Shown: positions 53,584 to 63,766 of the stretch, in pieces | Position numbering within the stretch: the first letter of the stretch is position 1 | Layout: each line of letters opens with the position of its first letter | Translations under genes and position numbers: made by a program | Origin: Tolypothrix sp. FACHB-123 | Lineage (GTDB): Bacteria > Cyanobacteriota > Cyanobacteriia > Cyanobacteriales > Nostocaceae | Direction: 5' to 3' | NCBI RefSeq assembly: GCF_014697075.1 | Contig: NZ_JACJRE010000022.1 | Coordinates: 58,088 to 122,087 of the forward strand | DNA length: 64,000 nt | Notes under the pieces: model-generated | Database searches by the model: none | Told to the model about the DNA's origin: nothing | The model's input: the letters and a program-made list of their open reading frames with translations, nothing else

Positions 53584-55287
53584 CTAACCTTTCTGTTCCA
53601 CAATCAACTTCAGCGCTGCTAAAAATTCTTGCTCTACATAAGGTTTTGTAAAGTAAGTAGTAGCGCCTAATTGCATGGCTAATAAGCGATGCTTGCTAGT
53701 AGTGCAAGTACTGAGCATTACCACTGGGATTGTCGCTAGGAATGGATCTTTGAGACGATAACTCAGAAACTCAAAGCCGTTCATATTCGGCATTTCGATA
53801 TCACAAATCACTAGTTGAATATGAGAATTTTGCTGCAATTGCGTGATCGCTTCTTGCCCATCTTTTGCTTGTAAAACTTTGTAGCCTACTTTTTGCAAAG
53901 CGAAAGATACTATATGTCGCACGCTATTGGAATCATCTACAACCAAAATAGTCGGTTTTTTGCTAACTATTCCTGCATCTGCTACATCCAATAATTTAGC
54001 AGATGGGTGAATATTTAAACTATTTTCAATGGTTTGGTTCAACAGAGCAGCTACATCGATAACTTCCAACAAACTATCTTGCCAAGTAGTCAAACCATAA
54101 ACATAACTGGGAAATTTAACTGACGACGCCAAAGGTTGGATAGCTAATTCTGGTTCTGCAATTAATGACTCAATTTCTGGTTGTAAAGCAAAAATTTGTT
54201 GCCCCAATCTAACTATTAATATTGGCTCAGGCTGATGCTCTCCATATTCATCTGCGTTTACAGCTTGGGTGTGAGGATTTGCTGGGAGTAACTTGCCATG
54301 AGTTAATAGTTTTGAAAGTTGATAGGTAGGGAGCATTTTGCCCCGCCAATGCAAAAACCACTGTTGTTGAGAATAGACAATTTGGTCGGCTTTGGCAACT
54401 AAAATTTCTTCAACACTGTGGGAATTAATTGTAAAAATCTTACCGCAAGTCATCCAAACAAATAATTGAGAAGTTTTTAGTCGGCGCGGTTGTGTCGGAT
54501 CATAAATGTCTGGGTTGATATTAGTAATTGACTGATAAATTGGTTGTTGTTCGGAAGTAATATCTTGTTTGAATATCCCCTCATAAACTGTACGCCAACC
54601 TTCTAAGGCGATGCATCCAATAGTGTGAGCCGCCTTTGGGCTTGCTTGTAGGGTAGTTAGGGTAACTTGAGCGATCGCTACAAATTCGGCAATTTTTAAG
54701 CGATCGCCAAAGCCTAAAAATACATTTGCTGCTAATTTGAGCTTTTCTACTAAATTCTCTGTTTCTGTTTGCGCAAGAATTATTTCCAGGTTGTGTATTG
54801 CTTGAGTCACCTCTGTGGTGTGAACCAAATAAGATAAATCTCGATCTAAATTGGCGCTTTGAGGTGAATTAGCTAATTGTTGGTGATGATTTCTCGACTC
54901 TAAATTAGCAAACACAGATTCTGCTTTTGCTAATAGGTTAACTGCGTCGTCAGTTTTATCTTGAACTTGGGCAATTAAGATTAAACCCAGATATTCATTA
55001 GCATCTCTCAGCAAACCTATAATGTTTGCATCTATCATCTGATTTTCCAGCGACAATAACCGAAAAATCTTCTCTAAGCGATAAGTTAGATTGTGGATAT
55101 CAGTCAAACCAACCTGGATGGCTGCATCTTTAATCAGCTGGGCAACTCTTACCAAAGTTCGCATTTTGGCAGCAGAATAGTTATGTGGCAGATCTAGCAG
55201 CCCATTGTGAATTTGCTGGAGAAGCCCTAAAGCTTCGGGAATAAAGTCTCGAGCGATATTATTTTTTATACCAAAGTCAAGAACCAT
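53584..55287 (-). CDS. CheW-like and receiver protein with degenerate Hpt-like N-terminus
   Basis: A 567-residue protein. The N-terminus (about 10-110) resembles an Hpt domain, but where Hpt has the phospho-His (AHTLKG) it reads VAQLIKDAA, so it likely cannot be phosphorylated. A CheW-like domain lies at about 275-420 (HSVEEILVAKADQIV, YGLTTWQDSLLEVIDV). The C-terminus (about 443-565) is a receiver with PTILVVDDSNSVRH, phospho-Asp in VICDIEMPNMNG and the Lys in YFTKPYVEQ. There is no histidine-kinase core, unlike CheA. It follows a receptor gene by 58 bp, so they form a pair for taxis or pili control. Confidence 0.87.
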   Translation of the reverse strand: MVLDFGIKNNIARDFIPEALGLLQQIHNGLLDLPHNYSAAKMRTLVRVAQLIKDAAIQVGLTDIHNLTYRLEKIFRLLSLENQMIDANIIGLLRDANEYLGLILIAQVQDKTDDAVNLLAKAESVFANLESRNHHQQLANSPQSANLDRDLSYLVHTTEVTQAIHNLEIILAQTETENLVEKLKLAANVFLGFGDRLKIAEFVAIAQVTLTTLQASPKAAHTIGCIALEGWRTVYEGIFKQDITSEQQPIYQSITNINPDIYDPTQPRRLKTSQLFVWMTCGKIFTINSHSVEEILVAKADQIVYSQQQWFLHWRGKMLPTYQLSKLLTHGKLLPANPHTQAVNADEYGEHQPEPILIVRLGQQIFALQPEIESLIAEPELAIQPLASSVKFPSYVYGLTTWQDSLLEVIDVAALLNQTIENSLNIHPSAKLLDVADAGIVSKKPTILVVDDSNSVRHIVSFALQKVGYKVLQAKDGQEAITQLQQNSHIQLVICDIEMPNMNGFEFLSYRLKDPFLATIPVVMLSTCTTSKHRLLAMQLGATTYFTKPYVEQEFLAALKLIVEQKG

Positions 55288-55345
55288 AGCTCTGTTTCTG
55301 TAATGAATGAATATGGTACATAGAAGGAAAGAGTAAAAAAATACT

Positions 55346-57811
55346 CTAAATTTCTTGAGTAAATATTGCTAGATTGCTTAGTGAATCTGCCATTGCTAGG
55401 GTTTGTTCGGAAGTTTGATTAGTAATATTCGAGACTTCTAAAATAGAATTTTTGGCACTGGTAGAAGTCTGCGATTGCAGAGCAGCCACTCTGGTGATTT
55501 CTGCCACCAGTGTTTTGATTTGCTGAGCGATCGCGATCGCTCGATTCAATTGCTGCTGAGTTGTTTCGACTAAGGTAGTATCGTTTTTAGCCTGTTCGGC
55601 GTGGGACTCAATAGCCACAATCATTTCGTGGCTTTCTGTTTGAATTTCGGCTACCAGTGGTTGCACTGAGGCAATATCCGAGTCTAACTGTTGAATTAAA
55701 GACAGCACTTTTTGCGCGATCGCTGCAAATTGTTGACCGGCTTCTCCCGCACGGGATGCTTCCAATGCTGTCTGCATAGTTTGCAGTTTCATCTGGGAAA
55801 CCACATTACTCATCAAAGTGACAATTTCCGCTAGCTTTTGAGCAGGTTGTTCTATCCGGTTGACTTTTTCGGCGGCAGCTACCACTGTTTTTTGGATAGT
55901 ACAGATACTTTCTAAAATTTGCCCAATTGATTGATTTTCATCCTCTACCCATTGGCTGAGCTGCTGCTGTTGCAGCTCCATTTGTTGAGCAGAAACAATC
56001 AATTCTGTCGCTGAATCACCTAATATTTCTAGTTGATTGCAGATGGAACTAACAGATTGCATCTGCTGGGGAACCAGTTCTGTGGACAGAGTTTCCACCA
56101 CTGCATTGCTAAGTTTCAGCAGTTGGGAGATTTGCAGTTGAATTTGTTCTTGTTTTTGACGCTGCTGCATAGAGTTCCCTTCCGCAGTTTGGTATGCTCG
56201 ATCTACCTGGTTGAGAAGTCTAGCGTGGTCGAGAGCAAATCCGACTTGCATGGCGACTTGGGTAAACAAATCAATCTCATGTTGTTGCCAATCACGAGAA
56301 CTAGAACATTGATGGGCAATTAATAAGCCAAGTAGCTGGTCGTCTTTAAGAATTGGTGCGACTAAATTGGCTTTGACAGCAAAAGGTGCAAGTTGGCTAA
56401 TATGACAATCAGTCAATCCATCTGCATAGATATTACTAATAGCTTGCACTCTACCAGCTTGGTACTTTTCTACATAACCTTCAGCAAAACAGGGGTCTTT
56501 GATTTTCGCCCACAAGGCTTTGGGAAAACCGGGTAGTACTGATTCTGCAATCACAGTCCCATACCATTCGGGATCGAAGCCATAAATGACAACTCGGTCA
56601 GCACCGATGGCTTTGCGGACTTCTTCAACAGTGGTTTTCAGTACATCCTCTTCATTGAGTGATTTCCGGATGCGGCGAGTAATATCTACAAATACCTGAG
56701 TTTGATTGGCTTTTGTATCTACCTGTTCTAATAGCTGAGTGTAGTTAAGAGCAAATCCCACTTGGCTAGAAATCTGGGCGAATAAATCAATCTCGTATTG
56801 TTGCCAAAAGCGGGGTTTAGAACATTCATGGGCAATTAATAAGCCAAATAGTTGCCCTTTTTTGAGAATTGGAGCCACTAAATTTGCTTTAACGGCGAAT
56901 CGTTCTAGCAAGCTAATATGGCATTCAGTGAGTTCAGCTTGATAGATATCATCAATAGCGAGAATGTAACCATCCCGGTATTTTTCACAATGTTCTCTTG
57001 CAAAACAAGGATCTTTAACAGTCGCCCACAATGCTTTTGGTAAACCAAATGTTACTGATTCAGCAATAAAAGTACCTTCACCATCGGCATTTAAGTGAAA
57101 AATAGTGACGCGATCGCATCTCAAAGCTGTGCGGACTTCTTCAACGGTGGTTTTGAGAACATCTTCTTCCGTCAGGGATTCCTGAATGCGATGGGTAATA
57201 TTCATCAAAATTTGTACTTGTTCAGCTTCGGCTTCTTGTTTCCACAGCAAATCTGGTAGTTGTTTTTTGATTAAACTGATGTTTTTCTCTAAGGTTAGGA
57301 GTTCATTGTTGCTAGTTTCTACCCTGCGATTATTCACATGTTCCGGGAGGAGCCTTTGGACAATGTTGTTAGACAGAGCCGCTGCATTTAAGAGTGGGCG
57401 AATAGCACGATTGGCTAAAAATGCGGCGATCGCACCAACCGCTAAACTTGTTACTCCTGTTGTTAGTAACAACAGCGATAGCTGTGTTTGTAGTTCCTGT
57501 TTACTGACTGTTAAATCTTGAGTGCTAAGTTGTTGATTATCGGGAATTTGCTCAGTAATTAGCTGATTGCCAATGTAAAAGGTCGCAGTGCCAACTGCTA
57601 ACATCGGTAGCATACTAATGGCACAAGACCAAACTATTGCTTTGGTTTTTAAACTCCAATTGTGCTTTCCTAGCTGCTGTAGATGAGAAATTTGAATTAT
57701 TGTTGGTAGTTTAGAACTCTCTAATCGTGATTTCTCTAAATGTTGCTGACTACCCTGTAACTGATTAATTCTTTTGTCACCGACTTGCTTTTCTGGAGAA
57801 GACTTGGTCAT
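55346..57811 (-). CDS. GAF-containing methyl-accepting chemotaxis-like receptor
   Basis: An 821-residue membrane receptor. Two helices (about 55-80 and 113-135) enclose a very short external loop, so sensing is cytoplasmic. Two related GAF domains follow (about 205-350 and 375-520); both keep DRVTIFHLN/DRVVIYGFD, ESV and CH-I-LL features, with ECHIS and DCHIS cysteine-histidine pairs at the usual bilin site. The C-terminal coiled-coil has ALEASRAGEAGQQFA, a degenerate form of the MCP signalling tip. It resembles PilJ/phototaxis receptors of cyanobacteria. It is followed by the CheW-REC gene. Confidence 0.88.
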   Translation of the reverse strand: MTKSSPEKQVGDKRINQLQGSQQHLEKSRLESSKLPTIIQISHLQQLGKHNWSLKTKAIVWSCAISMLPMLAVGTATFYIGNQLITEQIPDNQQLSTQDLTVSKQELQTQLSLLLLTTGVTSLAVGAIAAFLANRAIRPLLNAAALSNNIVQRLLPEHVNNRRVETSNNELLTLEKNISLIKKQLPDLLWKQEAEAEQVQILMNITHRIQESLTEEDVLKTTVEEVRTALRCDRVTIFHLNADGEGTFIAESVTFGLPKALWATVKDPCFAREHCEKYRDGYILAIDDIYQAELTECHISLLERFAVKANLVAPILKKGQLFGLLIAHECSKPRFWQQYEIDLFAQISSQVGFALNYTQLLEQVDTKANQTQVFVDITRRIRKSLNEEDVLKTTVEEVRKAIGADRVVIYGFDPEWYGTVIAESVLPGFPKALWAKIKDPCFAEGYVEKYQAGRVQAISNIYADGLTDCHISQLAPFAVKANLVAPILKDDQLLGLLIAHQCSSSRDWQQHEIDLFTQVAMQVGFALDHARLLNQVDRAYQTAEGNSMQQRQKQEQIQLQISQLLKLSNAVVETLSTELVPQQMQSVSSICNQLEILGDSATELIVSAQQMELQQQQLSQWVEDENQSIGQILESICTIQKTVVAAAEKVNRIEQPAQKLAEIVTLMSNVVSQMKLQTMQTALEASRAGEAGQQFAAIAQKVLSLIQQLDSDIASVQPLVAEIQTESHEMIVAIESHAEQAKNDTTLVETTQQQLNRAIAIAQQIKTLVAEITRVAALQSQTSTSAKNSILEVSNITNQTSEQTLAMADSLSNLAIFTQEI

Positions 57812-58293
57812 AAATTATAGTCAGATTGTGCTACAGAATTTATTTCAGAAAAAACATCCTCCGCCACATTCATTTCATCAACTTAGTTGGTAGGTTAGTG
57901 CACTAACTATGATTGTGGCTGAGTCAAAGGTAGAGCTGAACAAGCTCAAATTTGTCTTGATAATTACGTATAAGACTTTTACATAAGAGCATATTGACTA
58001 CAGTAATAGGACTAAGAAGAGTTTTGTTGTCAGGTTACAAATTGCTCTCTCAGCCTGAGCTTGCTGAATTTACACCCTAGATACTTTTTGCTTTTCCTTA
58101 GATGTCTGATGCACCCAATTGCTACTTTTATGTATTTAGTATCTTAGTGCTTAATTGAGCAGAAGTATATTCCCAAACCTTAGCAATTATGATACGTACG
58201 GTTAGTTGCTGTATCGCCGTATTAAAATATCTAACTGTTTTCATCCCCCAAGAGATATATACTTATTTATCAAAAGTAGTAGATTTTTTGGGT
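57812..58293. other. 480-bp intergenic region
   Basis: No gene or repeat was recognised. The right end leads into the terminator of the substrate-binding protein gene; the left end must hold the promoter of the receptor gene. Confidence 0.6.
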
Positions 58294-58327
58294 ATAAAAA
58301 ATAGGTGCCCATCTAATTAGACACCTA
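58293..58327 (-). terminator. Intrinsic terminator of the substrate-binding protein gene
   Basis: On the minus strand: stem TAGGTG / CACCTA around TCTAATTAGATGGG, then TTTTTTAT. It lies 54 bp past the stop of the gene ending at 58381. Confidence 0.8.
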
Positions 58328-58380
58328 CAAAAAGGTAAGTTATTTCTTGTATCAAAGCCTACAATATAAAAAGTAACATT

Positions 58381-59847
58381 TTACTGCACCAAGACAAAAT
58401 CGTAGCCAGTACCAGAAGGACAAGGCCTAGTTGGATCGCAAGGTTCAATTTTGACGAGAAAAACTCCGCCTTCGCGATCGCCTGATTGGGTAAACTGAAT
58501 TTTACCTGTAGCTCCCATCGCCATAAAATTAGGGCTTGATAATACCTTTTGTAACCCTTGGCGAGTACTATCCTCTTTTAAGCCAGCAATAATTACTTGC
58601 ATCGCGTCATAAGCTGTAGCTGTGCGCGGACTTACTTCTCCACCCCAAAGTTTAGCCGCTTTCTCAGCAAAGGAATTACCAGGACTCATATTCCTGTTAG
58701 CATCCCGATGCCAAGGTACAGCCACCACCATCCCTTTGACATCTCCTTGCCCAAATTTTAAAACTCTGCCACTGTAGAGTTGTTGCGAACCAAATAGCGC
58801 TAATCTCCCGCGATTTTCTTTAGCAATATCAATCACTGGGTTAATATTAGTAAATCTGGGAATGAGCAGTACAGCTTCTGCACCATCGCTAGTGGCTTTA
58901 GCAATGAAATTACTCGCGCTAAAATTCCCTGCGCCTAAATCGCACTCTGTATCAGTAACTTTTCCGCCAAATCGATTAATTAAATCGTTATATTCTTTGA
59001 CAATTTCTTGGTTTGGTCTTTCTGTGCTAGATGTTGTTTGATTATTTATCGATGAAGAATCTCGGCAAATTACAATGTTTGTCCGTCGTTGTTTTTTGAC
59101 AATATATTCTGCTAAAGCTTGATTAAAGATAACCCGATTGGGGCTAATATTAAACACATATTTGCTATCCCCCAACCTCTGTGTGTTATTTGCTCCTGAT
59201 TGACCTCTAGCACTATTTGGGGAAACTCTCACCAAACTATTTTGTCTATAAAGATCTTCGTTGCGACCAAATCCTACCACTGCTAAAAGACTATTATCTT
59301 TTACCAATTGATCGTCTATTTTTGTTAACTGTCCCGAATTATTTAAACTGACAATCTCAACTTGTAATGGTACGCCATTAATCCCACCACTGCTATTTAC
59401 TTCATCTTGCGCTTGTGCTACTCCCCGCAAAGTCTCTTGTGCTTCATTTAAACTAGTACCAATTGGTGCAATTGCCGCTACTTTTAAAGATTTGGAATTA
59501 CCTATTTTGGCATTATTCAAATAAATTAATGTTTCTGGATCGTTGCGCTGCTTTTGTAGGGATGCTTGAAATTTGATAATCGCCGTGCCAAAATCACTAG
59601 AATTAAAAGCTTTAATTGCAGCTTCTTTTTCCTCTGTTTTATCTGCTGTGACTAAAATTCTTTCACCTCTACTCATCCATTCAGGAGAAGAAGGAACTTT
59701 AAATTCAGGTGAAACCATTGAAGGTGTGGAATTGCTACTGATTGGTTTAGAAGTTAATTTGCTGACCAACAATAAAATCCCTGCTACCATCACTCCCGCA
59801 ATTCCCAGAGAGACGAGTAAGCGAATATTCTCATCCTTTGGTGCCAT
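58381..59847 (-). CDS. Periplasmic ligand-binding protein (ABC type, Peripla_BP_6)
   Basis: A 488-residue protein with one N-terminal membrane helix (about 10-30, LGIAGVMVAGILLLV) that anchors it. A short TPR-like stretch (FNSSDFGTAIIKFQASLQKQ, 65-85) precedes a type I periplasmic-binding domain of the branched-chain amino-acid family (KVAAIAPIGTSLNEAQ, LLAVVGFGRNED, AVLLIPRFTN, ATAYDAMQVIIAGL). No permease is nearby; a Ser/Thr kinase gene lies just upstream on the same strand, so it may be a sensor rather than a transport component. Cysteines near the C-terminus (EPCDPTRPCP) may form a disulfide. Confidence 0.87.
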   Translation of the reverse strand: MAPKDENIRLLVSLGIAGVMVAGILLLVSKLTSKPISSNSTPSMVSPEFKVPSSPEWMSRGERILVTADKTEEKEAAIKAFNSSDFGTAIIKFQASLQKQRNDPETLIYLNNAKIGNSKSLKVAAIAPIGTSLNEAQETLRGVAQAQDEVNSSGGINGVPLQVEIVSLNNSGQLTKIDDQLVKDNSLLAVVGFGRNEDLYRQNSLVRVSPNSARGQSGANNTQRLGDSKYVFNISPNRVIFNQALAEYIVKKQRRTNIVICRDSSSINNQTTSSTERPNQEIVKEYNDLINRFGGKVTDTECDLGAGNFSASNFIAKATSDGAEAVLLIPRFTNINPVIDIAKENRGRLALFGSQQLYSGRVLKFGQGDVKGMVVAVPWHRDANRNMSPGNSFAEKAAKLWGGEVSPRTATAYDAMQVIIAGLKEDSTRQGLQKVLSSPNFMAMGATGKIQFTQSGDREGGVFLVKIEPCDPTRPCPSGTGYDFVLVQ

Positions 59848-59943
59848 AGATTACTACCCCTACTAATTAAATAAAATTTATTTAAAAACCTTTGTAAAAC
59901 TTAAAAATTATTGACATATTAGACACATTATTTATTGACAAAA

Positions 59944-61341
59944 TCAAAAATATCTAGCGATTAACCTATCCACTAGCAGGGATGTCACCATCAGCATAAA
60001 TGCCAATAAGCCAGCAAGTATGATTAATAAGAATACAACGACCAACCCATTTGTTCCAGATTGCAATAAATTATTTAGGTGCAAACTTTGGAATACTGAA
60101 AAAATGAAGGTATTTGTAATGATGGCAATAATCAATAAATAAATTTTTTCAAACCAAGACCGAGATTGAATCGAGATTACCCCCCCTAGGATCAGCAACC
60201 ATAAACCCCAACTCATCAAATTACTTGGTAAAAAACTCAATAAAATAATAGCTAAAAATGCACCCCCTGTACTAGCAATGACAATACCAGGGAGTAATTG
60301 CTTCATCGAAAATTGAGACAGATGAGTATGTTGTTTTGATTTTGGCGGTTGTGGTTGCGGTTGTGGTTGCGGTTGTGGTTGTGGCTGTAAAAATTGCTGT
60401 GGCGAAAGTATGGTGTCAGGTAAATTCCAAGGAGCAGCCATCTGTGGATTCAAGTCATCTAAAACTTCCCTCGCTGACTGATAACGTTGTTCGGGGTTTT
60501 CTTGCAATAATTTATTGAGAACTCGCTCTAATTCTTCACTCATGGGCTGATGAATTTGGTTGCGCCAACTATTAGTCCAGCCAAAACCTTGTTTTAACCA
60601 TAGTTGAGATGGCGGAAAATCAGCCAACAGATGAAAACAAGCTATTCCTAAACTGTATAAATCGCTAGCCGGATAAGCTTGTCCAAACTGAATTTGTTCT
60701 ATTGGTGCATAGCCTAAAGAACCAATAATTGTTCCGGGAGCAGTATTAATTGCTTCAGTTTTTTGTTTAGAAACACCAAAATCAATTAGTACTAACTTTC
60801 TATCGCTTTGACGACGAATAATATTTTCTGGCTTAATATCTCGGTGAATTACCTGTAGGTTATGTATTAATTCCAGCAGAGGTAATAAATCATTTAATAC
60901 TTGGCGAATTTTGCTTTCATTAAATGCTCCCTCCTGCTTTAACTCCTGTAATAAATTTTGACCAACAATTAATTCCTGGACTAAATAAAGGTACTCATTT
61001 TCTTTAAAATAGCCATACAATGTGGGAATTTGATCGTGTTTTCCCAATTCTTGCAGGCGCTTTGCTTCTCGCTCAAACAACTCAGTTGCTTTCTTTTGAG
61101 CTTCGCTACCACCACCACCATAAAATTGGCCGCGAACTAGCTGTTTCACAACACATGGTTCATTTAGCTTATCTACATCTTCTGCAAGATAAGTACGCGC
61201 AAACCCACCTCTACCTATTGGTTGGATAATCCGGTAACGATTTCTTAGTAGGGAGACTAACCCTGTTCCACAAGTAAGGCAAAAGTTAGCACCGTCAGCA
61301 TTTAGAGGGTTAGGACAGTCGGGGTTGAGGCAGCAGATCAT
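59944..61341 (-). CDS. Membrane-anchored Ser/Thr protein kinase with zinc ribbon
   Basis: A 465-residue Hanks-type kinase. N-terminal zinc ribbon (CCLNPDCPNPL and FCLTCGTGL, residues 3-27), then the kinase domain (about 34-300): P-loop GRGGFAR, Lys in CVVKQL, catalytic HRDIKPEN, DFG as IDFGVSK and the APE equivalent YAPIEQ. A QPQPQ repeat (about 325-340) leads to four membrane helices at the C-terminus. Gene order (kinase, then a binding protein after 96 bp) points to a joint sensing unit. Confidence 0.93.
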   Translation of the reverse strand: MICCLNPDCPNPLNADGANFCLTCGTGLVSLLRNRYRIIQPIGRGGFARTYLAEDVDKLNEPCVVKQLVRGQFYGGGGSEAQKKATELFEREAKRLQELGKHDQIPTLYGYFKENEYLYLVQELIVGQNLLQELKQEGAFNESKIRQVLNDLLPLLELIHNLQVIHRDIKPENIIRRQSDRKLVLIDFGVSKQKTEAINTAPGTIIGSLGYAPIEQIQFGQAYPASDLYSLGIACFHLLADFPPSQLWLKQGFGWTNSWRNQIHQPMSEELERVLNKLLQENPEQRYQSAREVLDDLNPQMAAPWNLPDTILSPQQFLQPQPQPQPQPQPQPPKSKQHTHLSQFSMKQLLPGIVIASTGGAFLAIILLSFLPSNLMSWGLWLLILGGVISIQSRSWFEKIYLLIIAIITNTFIFSVFQSLHLNNLLQSGTNGLVVVFLLIILAGLLAFMLMVTSLLVDRLIARYF

Positions 61342-61690
61342 AGAGTTATCGCTGTCATTTTATTAATAATTAAAATATACCTTAAATCTGTTATTTCCTG
61401 GGATATGTTTGGGTTTTACTAATAATTTGTATAGAAATGCAGATAGATAAGGGCAGAGAACGCTAAGAGAGTTGTGAATTTTGTGAGTTGTCAGTTGTCA
61501 GTTGTTAGTTGTCAGTTGTCAGTTGTCAGTGGTCAGTTTTCAGTTGTAAATATAAATGACTCATGACAAATGCAAGTAAAGAACAATAATTACTGATAAT
61601 GTTAGGCTGTTGATAACTGGAAATCATAATTAATTTGGTCTCATATATCAGATAATACCTATGAATTTAGTCGGTGTATTTTTTCGCAAT
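61342..61690. other. Intergenic region with GTTGTCA heptamer STRR
   Basis: About 350 bp without a gene. At 61488-61545 it holds seven to eight GTTGTCA/GTGGTCA heptamers. The remainder is AT-rich. The kinase promoter should be at its left end. Confidence 0.7.
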
Positions 61691-62671
61691 TTATTGCTGA
61701 CTAGAAAATTTTTCTATGTTCATGGAGTTAGTAGATTGAGCAAGAGCAACAGCACCCCACAACGGTGCATCATCACCTAAGGCTGCGGGGAGAATTTCAA
61801 ACTCAACTTCTGGTAATGCTGTATTTCGCGCTAGTTGACGGACAACTTCCCACCAGCGACTGCCGGCTTTGGTGACGCTCCCACCTAAAATAAATAATTG
61901 TGGGTTGACCAAATTGGCTACATTTCCTATACCTACACCTAAAGCCCAAGCAGATTTGTGGACAACTTCTTGAGCTAAATCATCACCAGCGGCGGCGGCT
62001 TGGCTGACTAACTGTCCTGTGAGTAATTCTAGATTATCGTTGACCAAATTCCGCAAAATTTTCCCGCTGGTGCGATCGCTTGCTAATAATTCCCTGGCAT
62101 TTTGCGCCATATAGGGGCCTGAGGCTAAACGTTCCACACATCCCCGTTTTCCACATAAACATACAGGGCCATTGGGATCTACAACTATATGGCCGATTTC
62201 CCCAGCCATTCCCCCAAAACCGCGCCAAGGTTGATGATTAAGTATCCAACCACCACCCACACCAGTGCTGATGGTGATGTAAAACAAACTATCATAACCT
62301 TGACCTGCGCCAAAATGATGTTCTCCTAAAGCAGCCACATTGGCATCATTATCTACATCAGCGGGAACGCCAAACTCTGCTTCTAACAATTGTTTTAGGG
62401 GAATGTTTTCCCAACCAGCAACATGATGGGAAAGTAGCACTGTTCCGGTAGTCGCGTCTACAGGGCCGCCAAAGCTGACACCAATCGCCGTTGGTTTGGT
62501 ATCTTGCAGCACAGAGTGAATGAGCGATCGCATTATTGCTAAATCCGTGTTAGCATCTGCATTCGCTGGAGATAAGCGGCGTTCATAACTTAACCACTCT
62601 CTAGCACCGATATTTACCGTTGCTGCGGCTAATTTAGTTCCACCAAAATCAAGGGCTAATATTAATGACAC
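61691..62671 (-). CDS. ROK family sugar kinase (glucokinase-like)
   Basis: A 326-residue ROK protein. ATP-binding LDFGGTKLA at the start, ITISTGVGGG, catalytic Asp in VDNDANVAALGE, GEIGHIVVDP, and the zinc motif CLCGKRGCVE are all there. It has no N-terminal helix-turn-helix, so it is an enzyme rather than a NagC-type repressor. Substrate is probably glucose or a related hexose. Confidence 0.93.
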   Translation of the reverse strand: MSLILALDFGGTKLAAATVNIGAREWLSYERRLSPANADANTDLAIMRSLIHSVLQDTKPTAIGVSFGGPVDATTGTVLLSHHVAGWENIPLKQLLEAEFGVPADVDNDANVAALGEHHFGAGQGYDSLFYITISTGVGGGWILNHQPWRGFGGMAGEIGHIVVDPNGPVCLCGKRGCVERLASGPYMAQNARELLASDRTSGKILRNLVNDNLELLTGQLVSQAAAAGDDLAQEVVHKSAWALGVGIGNVANLVNPQLFILGGSVTKAGSRWWEVVRQLARNTALPEVEFEILPAALGDDAPLWGAVALAQSTNSMNIEKFSSQQ

Positions 62672-62772
62672 TTTTTACTCCTACTTAAATCATGCTTGGT
62701 TTATTACTTGGGAAAGATGTTTGCAAGCTAGATAAATTCAACACTAGAGAAAAGTCGATAATTGAGTAAATT

Positions 62773-62979
62773 ATGAATTCCGAACAATCGCAACCACTCA
62801 TCGATTTATCTAGCGCCAAAGAACCTGCTCGTTCTCTGGAAAAAGAAAAAGATAAAGTACCACCAGAATCAGAAAGCCTAATAGAAAGCCCTCTTTCGGA
62901 TGATTTAACTGAGCAAGAAAACAGTGCAAATCGTGTTGCGGAACGTCAAATTATTGATGCCAATATTCATGCAGGCTAA
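62773..62979 (+). CDS. Small acidic hypothetical protein
   Basis: A 68-residue, Glu/Ser/Pro-rich protein, predicted disordered, ATG 62773. No hydrophobic segment or motif. Compositional bias fits a real short cyanobacterial gene, but the evidence is limited to an open frame with a good start between two opposite-strand genes. Confidence 0.5.
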   Translation: MNSEQSQPLIDLSSAKEPARSLEKEKDKVPPESESLIESPLSDDLTEQENSANRVAERQIIDANIHAG

Positions 62980-63013
62980 GAGCATTTCACCCTGCTCGCT
63001 CCTAATTCAAGAA

Positions 63014-63766
63014 TTACTTACTTTTTTCTGAGTCAAGTACGCCATCAATAAACTGCTGTAAGCGTTCATAATGTGTTCCTTTCCAATAAATTTGCTCGCA
63101 TTCTTGACAGCGATGAAATTCATCATTTTGTAATTGCACGCTTTCTGGTAATTGGTCAATGACTAGGGCTTTGGCTATAGGTTGTAATAATCCATTGCAA
63201 CGCAAACATCTTTGAAAAGGCAATACTATATTAAATAAATCAAAGCGGCGGAGAACTTCTAATATTTGTCGTTGCGGATTAGTACTTCTGACATAATAGC
63301 CATAATTGACCAAGCTACGCATTAATAAACCCTTGTCACGAGTTAACAGAATTCTTGCTTGTTCGTAGGAAACTGCTGCTAACTCTTCATCTGCATAGTC
63401 ATTGCGATATAAAGTATCAAAACCTAAAAGCCTTAATGATGTTGCTAGTTTACCTAAATGAATATCAAGAACAAAGCGAATTATGCTCAGCGATGGCGGA
63501 CGCACTAAGACGGCTGGTATATTAATATCAGTTACAGAAATGGGATAGACATGAATGCTATCTTCATCCTGAAGAATATAAGAAAAATCTACATAGATAT
63601 CATTTACTTTTATATAATCAACTTCTGGGTGAGGAACGCCTAAAGACTCAATCGTGTCTTTAATTGAGGCTCTTTCGGTAAAATTATGGATGATTTTCAC
63701 ATGGCGTTTATTGCGTGGGAGAAAATCATTAAGTTCGGCATAAAAGTGAAAGTAAGCAACAGCCAT
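63014..63766 (-). CDS. Mut7-C ubiquitin-like and RNase domain protein
   Basis: A 250-residue protein with an N-terminal ubiquitin-like fold (1-85, FHFYAELNDFLPRNKR, IYVDFSYILQDEDSIHVYP) and a Mut7-C domain (about 95-245): FVLDIHLGKLATSLRLLGFD with the PIN-like Asp, ILLTRDKGLL, and a zinc-binding CLRCNGLL/CQECEQIYWKG pair. The family is thought to be a nuclease of the PIN type. Monocistronic; start ATG 63766. Confidence 0.92.
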   Translation of the reverse strand: MAVAYFHFYAELNDFLPRNKRHVKIIHNFTERASIKDTIESLGVPHPEVDYIKVNDIYVDFSYILQDEDSIHVYPISVTDINIPAVLVRPPSLSIIRFVLDIHLGKLATSLRLLGFDTLYRNDYADEELAAVSYEQARILLTRDKGLLMRSLVNYGYYVRSTNPQRQILEVLRRFDLFNIVLPFQRCLRCNGLLQPIAKALVIDQLPESVQLQNDEFHRCQECEQIYWKGTHYERLQQFIDGVLDSEKSK

